The notes under the pieces are model-generated. The model had not been told where the DNA came from. It saw only the letters and a list, made by a program, of their open reading frames with translations, and ran no database searches. A stretch of 64,000 bases of DNA from Candidatus Kapaibacterium sp. (GTDB lineage Bacteria > Bacteroidota > Ignavibacteria > Kapaibacteriales > HRBIN21), in assembly GCA_938084565.1 (NCBI GenBank), contig CALKEU010000007.1, positions 1-64,000 of the forward strand, read 5' to 3'. The position numbers were made by a program, and so were the translations under genes. Each line of letters begins with the position of its first letter. The first letter of the stretch is position 1. Shown one piece after another: positions 26,745 through 35,310 of this stretch.

Positions 26745-26756
26745 GTGAGGCAGTGC

Positions 26757-27341
26757 ATGATACCTCTGCAGACGCCAAAACCCAAAGCACAACCGACAGG
26801 AGTCGTTGCGGGGCTTATCCTTGCAGCTGCCCTGACACGACTGTTACCACATCCACCGAACGTTACACCAGTTACGGCCATAGCCCTCCTCGGAGGAGCG
26901 CATCTACCATTCGGTCTGGCTGCCCTCATTACCCTCGGTAGCATGGCCCTGAGCGATATTGCCCTGGGTCTTGTGCAGGGTGATTGGGGGTGGACGTTCC
27001 ACTCTACCCTACCGGCTGTGTATGGCAGTCTGCTGGCCATAATCTGGCTTGCACGGCGGTACTTACGTCCACGCCTTCGCATCGGCCGTCTCCTCGCTAC
27101 GACTCTAGCAGCTTCGCTGCTGTTTTTCCTCATCACCAACTTTGCTGTGTGGCTTCTATGGGATCTCTACCCCAAGACATGGGAGGGATTAATTGCGTGC
27201 TACGTTGCTGCATTGCCGTTCTTCCGCAATAGTGTACTCGGAGACTGTGGATATACTGGGGTTCTCTTCGGACTTCATGCAGTGTGGTCCCGTCTCTGGG
27301 GTAGCAGACCCGGCGTTGTGCAGCAGCGTGGGAGAAGTTAG
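26757..27341 (+). CDS. DUF6580-family integral membrane protein
   Basis: 194 residues from ATG 26757, chosen for GAGG six bases upstream; GTG 26745 is the alternative. Five or so helices carry the family pattern PNVTPVTAIALLGGAHL in the first loop and SMALSDIALGL after helix two, then FLITNFAVWLLW and PFFRNSVLGDCGYTGVLFG. The layout recalls the substrate-binding subunits of ECF-type vitamin importers, but no ECF ATPase is adjacent, so function is open. It ends four bases into the convergent DUF948 gene. Confidence 0.8.
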   Translation: MIPLQTPKPKAQPTGVVAGLILAAALTRLLPHPPNVTPVTAIALLGGAHLPFGLAALITLGSMALSDIALGLVQGDWGWTFHSTLPAVYGSLLAIIWLARRYLRPRLRIGRLLATTLAASLLFFLITNFAVWLLWDLYPKTWEGLIACYVAALPFFRNSVLGDCGYTGVLFGLHAVWSRLWGSRPGVVQQRGRS

Positions 27342-27781
27342 TTTCTTTCTTCTTGCCGAAGCTCCTTCGAGCTTCGGTTTGTTAGGAAGCGGACGAAGGT
27401 AGAGAAGGCTTTCAGTAGAGCAACCACGATAGAGGTTACCTCTTCCAGCGGAGGGACAAGGCGGCGATAGACGCGCTCTTCCACACGCTGCAAGTGCGTT
27501 GCTATAGCTGCCAGCCCTGCCGTGAAGCGATGGATGTTAGTCAGACTAGGCTCAAGGCTACGGAGGTCGGTTTCGAGTTGGCGCATCACGGAGGTTAGCA
27601 CATCAATGGCAGGCAGAGCAGAGCGGCGGAAGTCTGCCACAAGGCGCAGGAGCTCTTCGACACCTGATTCAACAAGCTCGAGCGTGCGACGCAGCCGAAT
27701 AAGGGCTCCGATGAGTACTATAGCTGCTAGGATGCCTACACTGAGGGCAACCCCGAGGAGGATTTGCAGCCATACCTCCAT
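27338..27781 (-). CDS. DUF948-like membrane-anchored coiled-coil protein
   Basis: 147 residues: one N-terminal helix (about 6-28), then long amphipathic helices (LELVESGVEELLRLVADFRR, LETDLRSLEPSLTNIHRFT) as in DUF948 proteins, which are linked to general stress envelopes in Firmicutes. It follows the YtxH gene by 11 bases in the same direction. The DUF948-YtxH pairing is common. Function unknown. Confidence 0.75.
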   Translation of the reverse strand: MEVWLQILLGVALSVGILAAIVLIGALIRLRRTLELVESGVEELLRLVADFRRSALPAIDVLTSVMRQLETDLRSLEPSLTNIHRFTAGLAAIATHLQRVEERVYRRLVPPLEEVTSIVVALLKAFSTFVRFLTNRSSKELRQEERN

Positions 27782-27792
27782 TGGGAGCTCTG

Positions 27793-28218
27793 CTATTGTG
27801 TGGATGATGCTTCTGTTGATGATGCTGGGGATCCAGATTGCTCAAGCTCGCTGTGGAAGGCCTCCGCGCTTGCTCGAGCAGCCTCCTGCACCCGTTTGGC
27901 AGCCGACGTAACACGGCTCCGGGCTTCCTGAAGGGTCCGTTCCGCATCCTTGATAATATGCTCGGCTTGTTCCCTCGCTGCCTGGATAATGGAATGTGCC
28001 CGTTCGCGAGCTTCATTGAGCATGCTACTTGTGCCTTCTTCCGCTCCCTCAAGCAATCCGCGAGCTCTGGTGTATAGCTCCTCTGAGCGACGGCGAATAT
28101 CCGAACGCAATTCCCGCCCACTCTTGGGAGCCAGTAAGAGGGCCACAATAGCCCCCGCCATTCCACCGAGGAGTACGCCGGTCAGAAATCCCTGCCAATA
28201 TCCTTCCCGTTCGCTCAT
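27793..28218 (-). CDS. YtxH domain-containing protein
   Basis: 141 residues. The N-terminal FLTGVLLGGMAGAIVALLLAPKSGRELR is the YtxH signature: a glycine-rich membrane helix followed by APKSG. The rest is a charged coiled coil rich in Ala, Glu and Arg with a Ser-rich tail. Its ATG overlaps the stop of the kdsC-like gene (ATGA), so the three minus-strand genes form one unit. Role in envelope stress is inferred from relatives. Confidence 0.83.
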   Translation of the reverse strand: MSEREGYWQGFLTGVLLGGMAGAIVALLLAPKSGRELRSDIRRRSEELYTRARGLLEGAEEGTSSMLNEARERAHSIIQAAREQAEHIIKDAERTLQEARSRVTSAAKRVQEAARASAEAFHSELEQSGSPASSTEASSTQ

Positions 28219-28763
28219 GGCTCTGGCAACGATTGTTCAACAACCTGTTTGACAAGCTCTTCGAGGAGGTATCCCTGAGCTTCTAGAATCAGGCTACAGA
28301 ACTCTCGCACTGCTCCGTATCCACCGGGTCGAGTGCACACGTAATCAACTAATCGACGTACCTCTGGCACTGCATCAGCCGGTGCTGCACTGACACCCGC
28401 AATGCGAATAGCAGCCAAGTCTGTAAGATCATCGCCGATATATGCCACCTCTTCGAGCGAGATCCCGTTCTTATGAACCAGTTCCAATACAGCACGATCC
28501 TTTGCTCTTACCGCGCTCAAGCAGTGGTGCACCCCGAGTTTACGGGCGCGTGCTTCTATATCCAACTGTTCCTGGGATACAAAGGCAACCAAGATGCCAG
28601 CGCGTTGGAGCATTTGAATGCCGAGGCCATCATGCACATGAAAGCGCCTCCACAGCGTCCCGGCCGTACCGTAGTACAACGCCCCATTTGTCAAGGTACC
28701 ATCGACATCGCTAACAAGCAGACGGACACGCTGTAGTTTTGCACGGAGTTGCTGCGTCGACAT
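28215..28763 (-). CDS. kdsC: KdsC-like HAD phosphatase (3-deoxy-manno-octulosonate 8-phosphate phosphatase)
   Basis: 182 residues, the size of KdsC. HAD motifs are VSDVDGTLTNG with D19 and D21, VAFVSQEQ (motif II, Ser), AKDRAVLEL with the motif III Lys, and YIGDDLTDLAAI. It removes phosphate from Kdo-8-phosphate in LPS core synthesis. The usual ITGR motif II reads VAFVSQEQ here, a small deviation. A cytidylyl-sugar HAD relative is possible. It agrees with the LPS exporter LptD in the window. Confidence 0.85.
   Translation of the reverse strand: MSTQQLRAKLQRVRLLVSDVDGTLTNGALYYGTAGTLWRRFHVHDGLGIQMLQRAGILVAFVSQEQLDIEARARKLGVHHCLSAVRAKDRAVLELVHKNGISLEEVAYIGDDLTDLAAIRIAGVSAAPADAVPEVRRLVDYVCTRPGGYGAVREFCSLILEAQGYLLEELVKQVVEQSLPEP
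28734..28741 (+). promoter_or_regulatory. Weak -7 box candidate for the M28 peptidase operon
   Basis: TAGTTTTG lies inside the start of kdsC on the opposite strand, 70 bases before ATG 28812. No -33 element. Kept because the divergent gap itself has no other candidate. Confidence 0.3.
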
Positions 28764-28811
28764 AGCTCTGTCGTGGCTCCAGGGAAGAGAAACTCTAAAG
28801 AGTTGCGACGA

Positions 28812-29792
28812 ATGTGGCTCTTCTCGATTGCCCTCTCTATTCTGGCAGTTGCCCTGCTATCGAGCTGCCATACACAGTCGTATAGAGCAACTATACACGA
28901 AGATACGGTTGCACCCCCACGCTCCCCCATCCCCTCTTTTAACGCGGCACATGCCTACGGACTGATTGAGCGCCAGGTGGCTTTTGGCCCTCGTTTCCCC
29001 AACTCTCCAGGGCACGACAGCTGTCGCCTCTTTTTCCTGGAGTATCTACAACGCTATGCCGACACAGTGTTCGAGCAGTCATTTGTTCAAGAGGTCTATG
29101 GCAAGAAGCTCTCCTTGACCAACATTGCTGCTGTATTTCGATCGGATCTGTCTCAGCGAGTCCTGCTGTGCGCTCACTGGGATACCCGTCCTTATGCTGA
29201 CGAGGACCCGGATCCTGCCAATCACAGCAAACCAATTTTGGGGGCCAATGATGGTGCCAGTGGAGTTGCAATCCTTTTGGAGCTCGCTCGCCTTTTTGCT
29301 CAGCACCCTCCTCCAGTAGGAGTGGACCTTCTCCTGCTGGATGGCGAAGATTACGGACGTGCATCCGATATTGAACACTTTTGTCTGGGCTCTCGGTATG
29401 CCGCACAGCATTATCCCTTCCCTATCCGACCTCTGTGGGTAGTTGTTGTGGACTTAGTTGGAGATCGTGATGCATGGTTCCCATGGGAAGAATATTCGTG
29501 GCAGAGTGCTAGAGAGTTATTAAAGGCGTTATGGAATATTGGAAAGCGCCGTTTCCCCTCCTCCTTCCGAGAGGAGCTCGTTCCTCCGATCTTCGACGAT
29601 CATGTACCGTTCATCCAAGCCGGGATGCGAGCACTTGTTATAATTGATGCTGAACTAGTTGGGAATCGTTCTCCCAACCCGCGACGGCGATATTGGCACA
29701 CCTTACGAGATACACCGGAGAATATTTCACAGGAGTCACTCTTGGCAGTTGGACAAACCCTGGTTGAGTGGATTTACGGCACTACATGGTAG
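28812..29792 (+). CDS. M28-family metallopeptidase / glutaminyl cyclase-like lipoprotein
   Basis: 326 residues from ATG 28812; an earlier start at 28749 would overlap divergent kdsC. A signal peptide ends in LSSC (C19), indicating a lipoprotein. The zinc site is complete: H122 (AHWDTRP), D147 (GANDGASG), E179/D180 (LLLDGEDYG), a later Asp (VVDLVGD) and the H of YWHTLRDT. The order and short length fit bacterial glutaminyl cyclase-like M28 proteins, which cyclise N-terminal glutamine; aminopeptidase activity is the alternative. Its end overlaps prmA. Confidence 0.85.
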   Translation: MWLFSIALSILAVALLSSCHTQSYRATIHEDTVAPPRSPIPSFNAAHAYGLIERQVAFGPRFPNSPGHDSCRLFFLEYLQRYADTVFEQSFVQEVYGKKLSLTNIAAVFRSDLSQRVLLCAHWDTRPYADEDPDPANHSKPILGANDGASGVAILLELARLFAQHPPPVGVDLLLLDGEDYGRASDIEHFCLGSRYAAQHYPFPIRPLWVVVVDLVGDRDAWFPWEEYSWQSARELLKALWNIGKRRFPSSFREELVPPIFDDHVPFIQAGMRALVIIDAELVGNRSPNPRRRYWHTLRDTPENISQESLLAVGQTLVEWIYGTTW

Positions 29793-30640
29793 ACCCCTAC
29801 ATTTGCCTTGAATTGACTGTCCCTCCTGATGACCGAGCCATCGTATACGCCCTTCTTACCTTGTTTCCCCTAACAGGTATCGAAGAGGGAGAGGAAACCC
29901 TGTCCGTTTACTTTCCAGCTGCACAGTGGAGTGCTATAGCTGATGACGTGCAGACACTTTTGCAACAGCATGTGCCCAACCTATTAGATATCCGGATCGA
30001 GTCACTAGAAGCACAGGATTGGTATACAAAGTGGTTAGAACAACTCTCCCCTCTATGGTTGTGTGAAGACCTGGTTGTCCATCCTTTCCCAGATCCCCCG
30101 CAGCCTCAGAGCTATCCAGGGGCAAAGGATGTACTGCACATCGTTCCGGGGCTTGCTTTTGGGACGGGTCACCATGCAAGTACTCGATTGGCAGCACAAC
30201 TCCTTCTGCGTGTTCTCCGCTCTGGGACGATTTGGATCGATGCAGGAACTGGGAGTGGTATCCTAGCAATCCTTGCAGCACGGCGTGGAGCCCAACATGT
30301 ATATGCCATTGACAACAATCTATATGCTGTTGAGAGTGCGAAGTTAAACGTGCAGCGAAACAACGTAGCAGCGCAAGTCACCGTAATACAAGCAGATCTT
30401 GAGCATTTCTCTTTTCCCACCGTGTATGGAATTGTTGCTAATCTTCATACTGAATTGGTCATACGCCTTGCACCTCGCATAGCATCCTCTCTTCTGCCCG
30501 GCGGCTTCTTCGTCGTAAGCGGTATTCTCATGACATATTTCACAGAAGTCGTTGAAATCTATCGAGTTCAGAGCTTTTCAGTTTTGGAGTGGAAAACGGA
30601 AGGTGAGTGGTTAGGTATTATCTTTCAATCATTTAGATGA
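29786..30640 (+). CDS. prmA: Ribosomal protein L11 methyltransferase
   Basis: 284 residues from ATG 29786, which overlaps the upstream stop by seven bases. An N-terminal substrate-recognition domain with QDWYTKWLEQLSPLWL precedes the class I methyltransferase: GLAFGTGHHASTRLA, DAGTGSGILAILAARRGA and VANLHTELV. PrmA trimethylates ribosomal protein L11. The usual third motif NILA reads ANLH. It overlaps the next gene as ATGA. Confidence 0.9.
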   Translation: MVDPYICLELTVPPDDRAIVYALLTLFPLTGIEEGEETLSVYFPAAQWSAIADDVQTLLQQHVPNLLDIRIESLEAQDWYTKWLEQLSPLWLCEDLVVHPFPDPPQPQSYPGAKDVLHIVPGLAFGTGHHASTRLAAQLLLRVLRSGTIWIDAGTGSGILAILAARRGAQHVYAIDNNLYAVESAKLNVQRNNVAAQVTVIQADLEHFSFPTVYGIVANLHTELVIRLAPRIASSLLPGGFFVVSGILMTYFTEVVEIYRVQSFSVLEWKTEGEWLGIIFQSFR

Positions 30641-31617
30641 GCCGGTGGGCAATCTTGGATATGGGTACGAACACTTTCCTCCTACTGATCGCAGAGTGGG
30701 AGGCTGTTCATCGTCGACTTCGAGTCCTTCAGGATGTGCATGCAGTCTCTCGCATCGGTGCTAGCATTTGCTACTCAAAGGAGATCATGACAAGCAGTTT
30801 AGAGCGAGCTATCTCAATCGCATTGATTTACAATAAATTGTGCATTCGCCACACTGTTAGAAAACTATGGGCTGTGGGAACAGCTCCCTTCCGTTGCGCT
30901 CAAAATGCTGTAGGAGTAGCTAGAGAAATCCTGTCACGGTTTACCTGCCCTCACCTCTTGACTATCTTAACTCCCCAGCAAGAAGCGCTTTACAGCTATC
31001 GCGGAGCTCTCTTCAGCGAGGCTGTTAACGTTAAAAAAAGATACATGGTTATCGATGTTGGGGGAGGGAGCACAGAAATTATCTATGGAATTGGTTGGGA
31101 GCCATTGTTTGTGAGCAGTCTGCCCGTCGGTGCTGTATGGTTATGGGAGCATGCAAGTCGGCAGAGATGGTCTCTGAAAGAAGCCGCTCTTTACGTCAGG
31201 GAGACTATCCTCGAGTACTTACGCCTCTCTCCCCCACATTATCCAACCCAGGTATATGCCATAGCTGGGACTCCGATCACTTTGGCTATGATTTATCAAG
31301 GAATTGAATACACTCAATGGTGGCGTGCCCACGGTATTGAAATGTCACGAAACCAGCTCGAAGAAATGACATCTTCTCTGTGGCACTCCTCTCTCGATGA
31401 GCGACGGGCTTCTGTGTCCATCCATCCAGCTCGAGCAGATATCATACCTGCAGGGGCTCTCCTCCTTGTACAATTAATGCACCTCCTGGGCATTTCATCG
31501 CTCAAAGTTAGCATTTATGGACTTCGCTATGGCGTCCTTCTCGAACTGCTCGCTCGCGAAGAGCAATTTGATCTCTACTCCCCCTTCTCTCTCGATGATC
31601 CTAGAATCATGAAGTAA
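30637..31617 (+). CDS. Ppx/GppA family exopolyphosphatase
   Basis: 326 residues, the short two-lobe form. ASKHA-fold motifs are AILDMGTNTFLLLIAE (phosphate 1), a second lobe with VIDVGGGSTEIIYG (phosphate 2), and ALYSYRGALFSEA containing the catalytic Glu region. It degrades polyphosphate or pppGpp. Codon use is noticeably AT-richer than the window average. Its last 11 bases overlap the end of the convergent 2-oxoglutarate dehydrogenase gene. Confidence 0.9.
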   Translation: MSRWAILDMGTNTFLLLIAEWEAVHRRLRVLQDVHAVSRIGASICYSKEIMTSSLERAISIALIYNKLCIRHTVRKLWAVGTAPFRCAQNAVGVAREILSRFTCPHLLTILTPQQEALYSYRGALFSEAVNVKKRYMVIDVGGGSTEIIYGIGWEPLFVSSLPVGAVWLWEHASRQRWSLKEAALYVRETILEYLRLSPPHYPTQVYAIAGTPITLAMIYQGIEYTQWWRAHGIEMSRNQLEEMTSSLWHSSLDERRASVSIHPARADIIPAGALLLVQLMHLLGISSLKVSIYGLRYGVLLELLAREEQFDLYSPFSLDDPRIMK

Positions 31618-34600
31618 ATGCTTTCTCGATGAGTTCTCTCTGCTCTGCTTCATGGTGCAAATAGGACCCAGTAGCAGGGCTAGCAGAGGGAGGGCGACTA
31701 ATGCAGTGAAGCTCGCCGAGTGTGATTGGCTGAAGTTTATAGAGGAGTGGTGCCATATATGACCACGCCCCCATGTTTTCTGGCTCTTCTTGTACCCATA
31801 AAAAGATTTTAGCCCTCGTGTAGCGCTGCAGTATTTCAGTTAGCAGAGAGATGTGTAATGGATACAGCTGTTCTATACGTATGAGAGCTGTGTCCCATCG
31901 GCGAAATTGCTCTCGGTACTCCCAAAGCTCGTAAAAGATTTTCCCACTACAGAGGACAACTCTTTTTACTTGCTCAGGGACCAGCTCGGGAGCAGGATCA
32001 TCAAGGATTTCGTGGAAACGGTCTTCCACGAAAGAGAAGATTCGAGAAATGACGCGAGGATGGCGCAAGAGACTCTTGGGAGTCAGAACAACGAGGGGTT
32101 TCCGTAAGTGGCTATGCAGCTGTCGGCGCAGAAGATGAAAGTGCTGTGCAGGCGTGGTCGGTACACACACGTACATATTGTTCTGGGCACACAATTGGAG
32201 GTATCTCTCGAGCCGGGCGCTGGAATGTTCAGGACCCTGCCCTTCATAGCCGTGCGGAAGTAAAAGTACAAGATTGCTCTGTTGTCCCCATTTGACCTCC
32301 CCACTACTGATGAACTGGTCAATAATGACTTGGGCTCCGTTGGCAAAGTCTCCAAATTGGGCTTCCCAGAGGGTTAGTCCCTGGAGGTTCTGAGTGCTGT
32401 ACCCATATTCAAAGCCTAGCACTGCGAATTCACTCAGCGGGCTATCATAGATTGCCAGCGTGGCTTTCTGATGAGGTGTGATATGGTTGAGGGGGATGTA
32501 CTCTGCTTCTGTTTCAACGTCAATGAATACAGCATGCCGCTGGCTGAAGGTACCGCGTCGAGAATCCTGTCCACTGAGTCGAACGGGAAAACCTTCTACC
32601 AGCAAGGTTCCAAAGGCCAGGAGTTCGGCAGTAGCCCAATCTACCATGCCATGCTGAAGAATTTCGGAACGATAGCGCACGAGCTCTCGTAGCTTAGGGT
32701 GGAGGTGGAAGCCATCGGGCAATCGACCAAGGGCAGCGGCAACGAGCTGCAGGTCTGAGCGCGAAACAGCTGTGGAGACAGGCTGCAACAGGAGCTCTTG
32801 TGTGTCGGGTTCTTTCGCCGCGCGAGAGACCGTCGGTGGTCGACGCTCAGCGAAGGCAGTGGTAAGACGCTGAAGATATAGCTCGGTAAGTTGTGCATCC
32901 TCTGCTTCTGTCAACAAACCTTCATGGAGTAATTGCGCACGATACAGCTGACGCACCGGTTTATGACTCCGAATACGCTTGTAGAGTAGAGGCTGTGTAT
33001 AGGTAGGGTCATCGGCTTCGTTATGGCCATGTTTTCGGTAACAGAAGAGGTCAACGACAGCATCTTCATGGAATGTCATGCGGTATTCTAAGGCAAGAAG
33101 AGCAGAGGTTGCGACAGCTTCAGGATCGTCACCATTGACATGGAAAATAGGGGCTTGGATAGTCTTCGCAATATCGGTGGGATACACCATAGAACTAGCG
33201 TCAACCGGCTCGGTTGTGAAGCCAATTTGATTGTTTACAACGATGTGGAGTGTCCCCCCGGTAGTGTATCCAGCCAATTTGGATAGGTTAATAGTTTCTG
33301 CGACAACTCCTTGACCTGCAAAGGCAGCATCCCCGTGGATGAGGAGGGGCAAGACACGCTTGCGCTCTACATCGCCGAGGGAGTCCTGAAGAGCGCGAGC
33401 CATGCCCTCTACGACAGGGTCCACAGACTCCAGATGACTCGGATTCGAGGCCAGGAGAAGCTGGAGAGATTTCGGTTGCCGTGGATGCTGATAGATGCCG
33501 CGCGCACCGAGATGGTACTTAACGTCACCGGAGCCGTGAAATGAGAGCGGATCTGCCTCCCCTTCGAACTCGTCAAAGATGCGACGGAGGGGTTTCCCCA
33601 TCAAATTGGCCAGCACATTGAGACGGCCGCGATGCGCCATACCAATGATGACATGCTCTATACCCAGCTCCACCGAACGCTCCAGCGTTATGTCCAGAAG
33701 TGGAAGCAAGGCTTCTCCCCCCTCGAGGGAAAAGCGTTTACTTCCGACAAACTTTCGGTGGAGAAACTGCTCGAAGAGCTCTGCCTCGAGTAATTTCTGG
33801 TAGATGCGCCGTTTCTGCTCGGGAGAAAACGAGTATCGCGCCCGTATACTCTCCATCCGCTCCCGAATCCAGCGTCGGCGCTCTGGATCCTGAATGTGCA
33901 TGAACTCCACCCCTATGGAGCCGCAGTAGGTATCCCACAGCAGCTCTAGAATCTGCCGCAGCGATGCCTTTTGGTACTCCCCTACACCACCGGTATAGAA
34001 GTGCCGGTCGAGATCCCAAATCGTAAAGCCGTACGACGAGGGATCAAGGTCAGGATGGTACTGCCAGTCCTCCTTTAGGGGATTGGTTTGTGCCAGGAGA
34101 TGACCGCGGACGCGGTAGGAGCGGATCAGCTGAGCGAGACGTTCTTGCTTGACAGTAGGCTCTACAAAGGTGTCCTCAGCCCATCGAAATGGAGGGATTG
34201 GAATGCGGAGTTCTGTAAAGATCTGGTCGTAGAACTGCTCTGCCCCCAGCAGGAGATGCTCTAGGAAAGCCAGAAATTCACCGGATTCAGCACCTTGAAT
34301 AATACGGTGGTCATAGGTGCAACTGACAGTGAGGACTTTGCCAACAGTGGTATGTACGAGTGTTTCCGCCGGGGTAGCTCGTAGCTGTACCGGGTAACTA
34401 ATAGCACCGGTGGCTAGGATAAGCCCTTGACCCTCGAGGAGCCGAGCTACGGACATTGCCGTTCCGACCGTTCCCGGATTTGTTAAGGAAACGGTTGCTC
34501 CGGAGAGCTCTTCGACGCTGAGCCGTCCCTGTCGAGCGCGATGAACGAGGTCTTCGTAGAGCCGTACGAATTCGGAAAAGCTGAGTCGTTGCGCCTCGCG

Positions 34601-35179
34601 GATGACCGGAACTAATAAAGTGCGGCTGCCATCTTTGCGGGTTACGTCGACGGCAATTCCCAGGTTAATGCTGTGGCGGCGAACGCGGTAGAACTTCCCG
34701 CCAAGAGCAGCGCATGCATCATTGAGATGAGGATATCGCTGGAGTGCTCGGAGAAATGCCCATGCAATGAAGTGCGTATAGCTTAGCTTTGGACCACCAG
34801 AGCGCTGTAGGTAACGGTTTGCCAGCCAGCGATTTTCTTCGAGCAGTTTAACTGGTATAATGCGGAAAGAGGTTGCTGTCGGAACAGCAAGGCTCTGGAC
34901 CATATTCTGGGCAATGCGCTCCGCGGCCCCCTCGAGAGCGATAAGCTCATCAGTAGGTAAAAGCCACTTCGGTGAAGCTGTGGGAGCAGTATCAGCAGAT
35001 GCCCGTGTTAGGGCGCCATGGAAGCCATCGTGTCCAGACGCAATACGTCCATCACCCTGCTGTTCAAAGTATTGGCGCCATTCTTGCGGGACTGAATCGG
35101 GATCGAGCAGATACTGCGTATAGAGCTCTCGAATATACGCCTCGTTGATTGTGAGCGGGGGTACTGGCAAGGATTCCAT
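31607..35179 (-). CDS. Fused 2-oxoglutarate dehydrogenase E1 / dihydrolipoyl succinyltransferase (Kgd/OdhA type)
   Basis: 1190 residues in one open frame. Residues 1-40 are the E1o N-terminal helix (EAYIRELYTQYLLDPDSVPQEW). Residues about 72-320 are an E2 acyltransferase core with the catalytic DHR (D290, H291, R292). From about 340 on it is a full E1o: GMAHRGRLNVLANLMGK, the thiamine diphosphate site HGDAAFAGQG, FCYRKHGHNEADDP, and the C-terminal transketolase part with LLPHGYEGQGPEHSSARLER. No lipoyl domain is present, so it must be supplied in trans. This layout is known from actinobacterial OdhA/Kgd and some FCB bacteria. It feeds succinyl-CoA into the TCA cycle. Confidence 0.94.
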   Translation of the reverse strand: MESLPVPPLTINEAYIRELYTQYLLDPDSVPQEWRQYFEQQGDGRIASGHDGFHGALTRASADTAPTASPKWLLPTDELIALEGAAERIAQNMVQSLAVPTATSFRIIPVKLLEENRWLANRYLQRSGGPKLSYTHFIAWAFLRALQRYPHLNDACAALGGKFYRVRRHSINLGIAVDVTRKDGSRTLLVPVIREAQRLSFSEFVRLYEDLVHRARQGRLSVEELSGATVSLTNPGTVGTAMSVARLLEGQGLILATGAISYPVQLRATPAETLVHTTVGKVLTVSCTYDHRIIQGAESGEFLAFLEHLLLGAEQFYDQIFTELRIPIPPFRWAEDTFVEPTVKQERLAQLIRSYRVRGHLLAQTNPLKEDWQYHPDLDPSSYGFTIWDLDRHFYTGGVGEYQKASLRQILELLWDTYCGSIGVEFMHIQDPERRRWIRERMESIRARYSFSPEQKRRIYQKLLEAELFEQFLHRKFVGSKRFSLEGGEALLPLLDITLERSVELGIEHVIIGMAHRGRLNVLANLMGKPLRRIFDEFEGEADPLSFHGSGDVKYHLGARGIYQHPRQPKSLQLLLASNPSHLESVDPVVEGMARALQDSLGDVERKRVLPLLIHGDAAFAGQGVVAETINLSKLAGYTTGGTLHIVVNNQIGFTTEPVDASSMVYPTDIAKTIQAPIFHVNGDDPEAVATSALLALEYRMTFHEDAVVDLFCYRKHGHNEADDPTYTQPLLYKRIRSHKPVRQLYRAQLLHEGLLTEAEDAQLTELYLQRLTTAFAERRPPTVSRAAKEPDTQELLLQPVSTAVSRSDLQLVAAALGRLPDGFHLHPKLRELVRYRSEILQHGMVDWATAELLAFGTLLVEGFPVRLSGQDSRRGTFSQRHAVFIDVETEAEYIPLNHITPHQKATLAIYDSPLSEFAVLGFEYGYSTQNLQGLTLWEAQFGDFANGAQVIIDQFISSGEVKWGQQSNLVLLLPHGYEGQGPEHSSARLERYLQLCAQNNMYVCVPTTPAQHFHLLRRQLHSHLRKPLVVLTPKSLLRHPRVISRIFSFVEDRFHEILDDPAPELVPEQVKRVVLCSGKIFYELWEYREQFRRWDTALIRIEQLYPLHISLLTEILQRYTRAKIFLWVQEEPENMGAWSYMAPLLYKLQPITLGELHCISRPPSASPATGSYLHHEAEQRELIEKAFTS

Positions 35180-35268
35180 GATGCCCGAGATCGCCTAGCC
35201 ACGTTTGTTCTATAAGACGGATGTCTCCCCTCCGTAGTCCAGACAGCGAAGCAGTTGGGTGAACTCGG

Positions 35269-35276
35269 TAACTTTG
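35269..35276 (+). promoter_or_regulatory. Candidate -7 box for the OmpA-like gene
   Basis: TAACTTTG fits TAnnTTTG 34 bases before ATG 35311. A TTG occurs at 35255 but only 11 bases away, too close for a normal -33 box. It lies in the 131-base gap between divergent genes. Confidence 0.45.
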
Positions 35277-35310
35277 TCGTTGCGGCATGTGCCGTGTGGA
35301 GTAGTTCCTC

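Noticed and set aside
26708..27139. Upstream extension of the minus-strand secreted protein
   Set aside because: It is antisense to the DUF6580 gene and Arg/Pro-rich without pattern, while a clean signal peptide begins at 26707.
31607..35179. Possible artefactual fusion of E1 and E2 genes by misassembly
   Set aside because: The frame is continuous, the domain order is exactly that of known OdhA/Kgd enzymes, and the linker looks natural.
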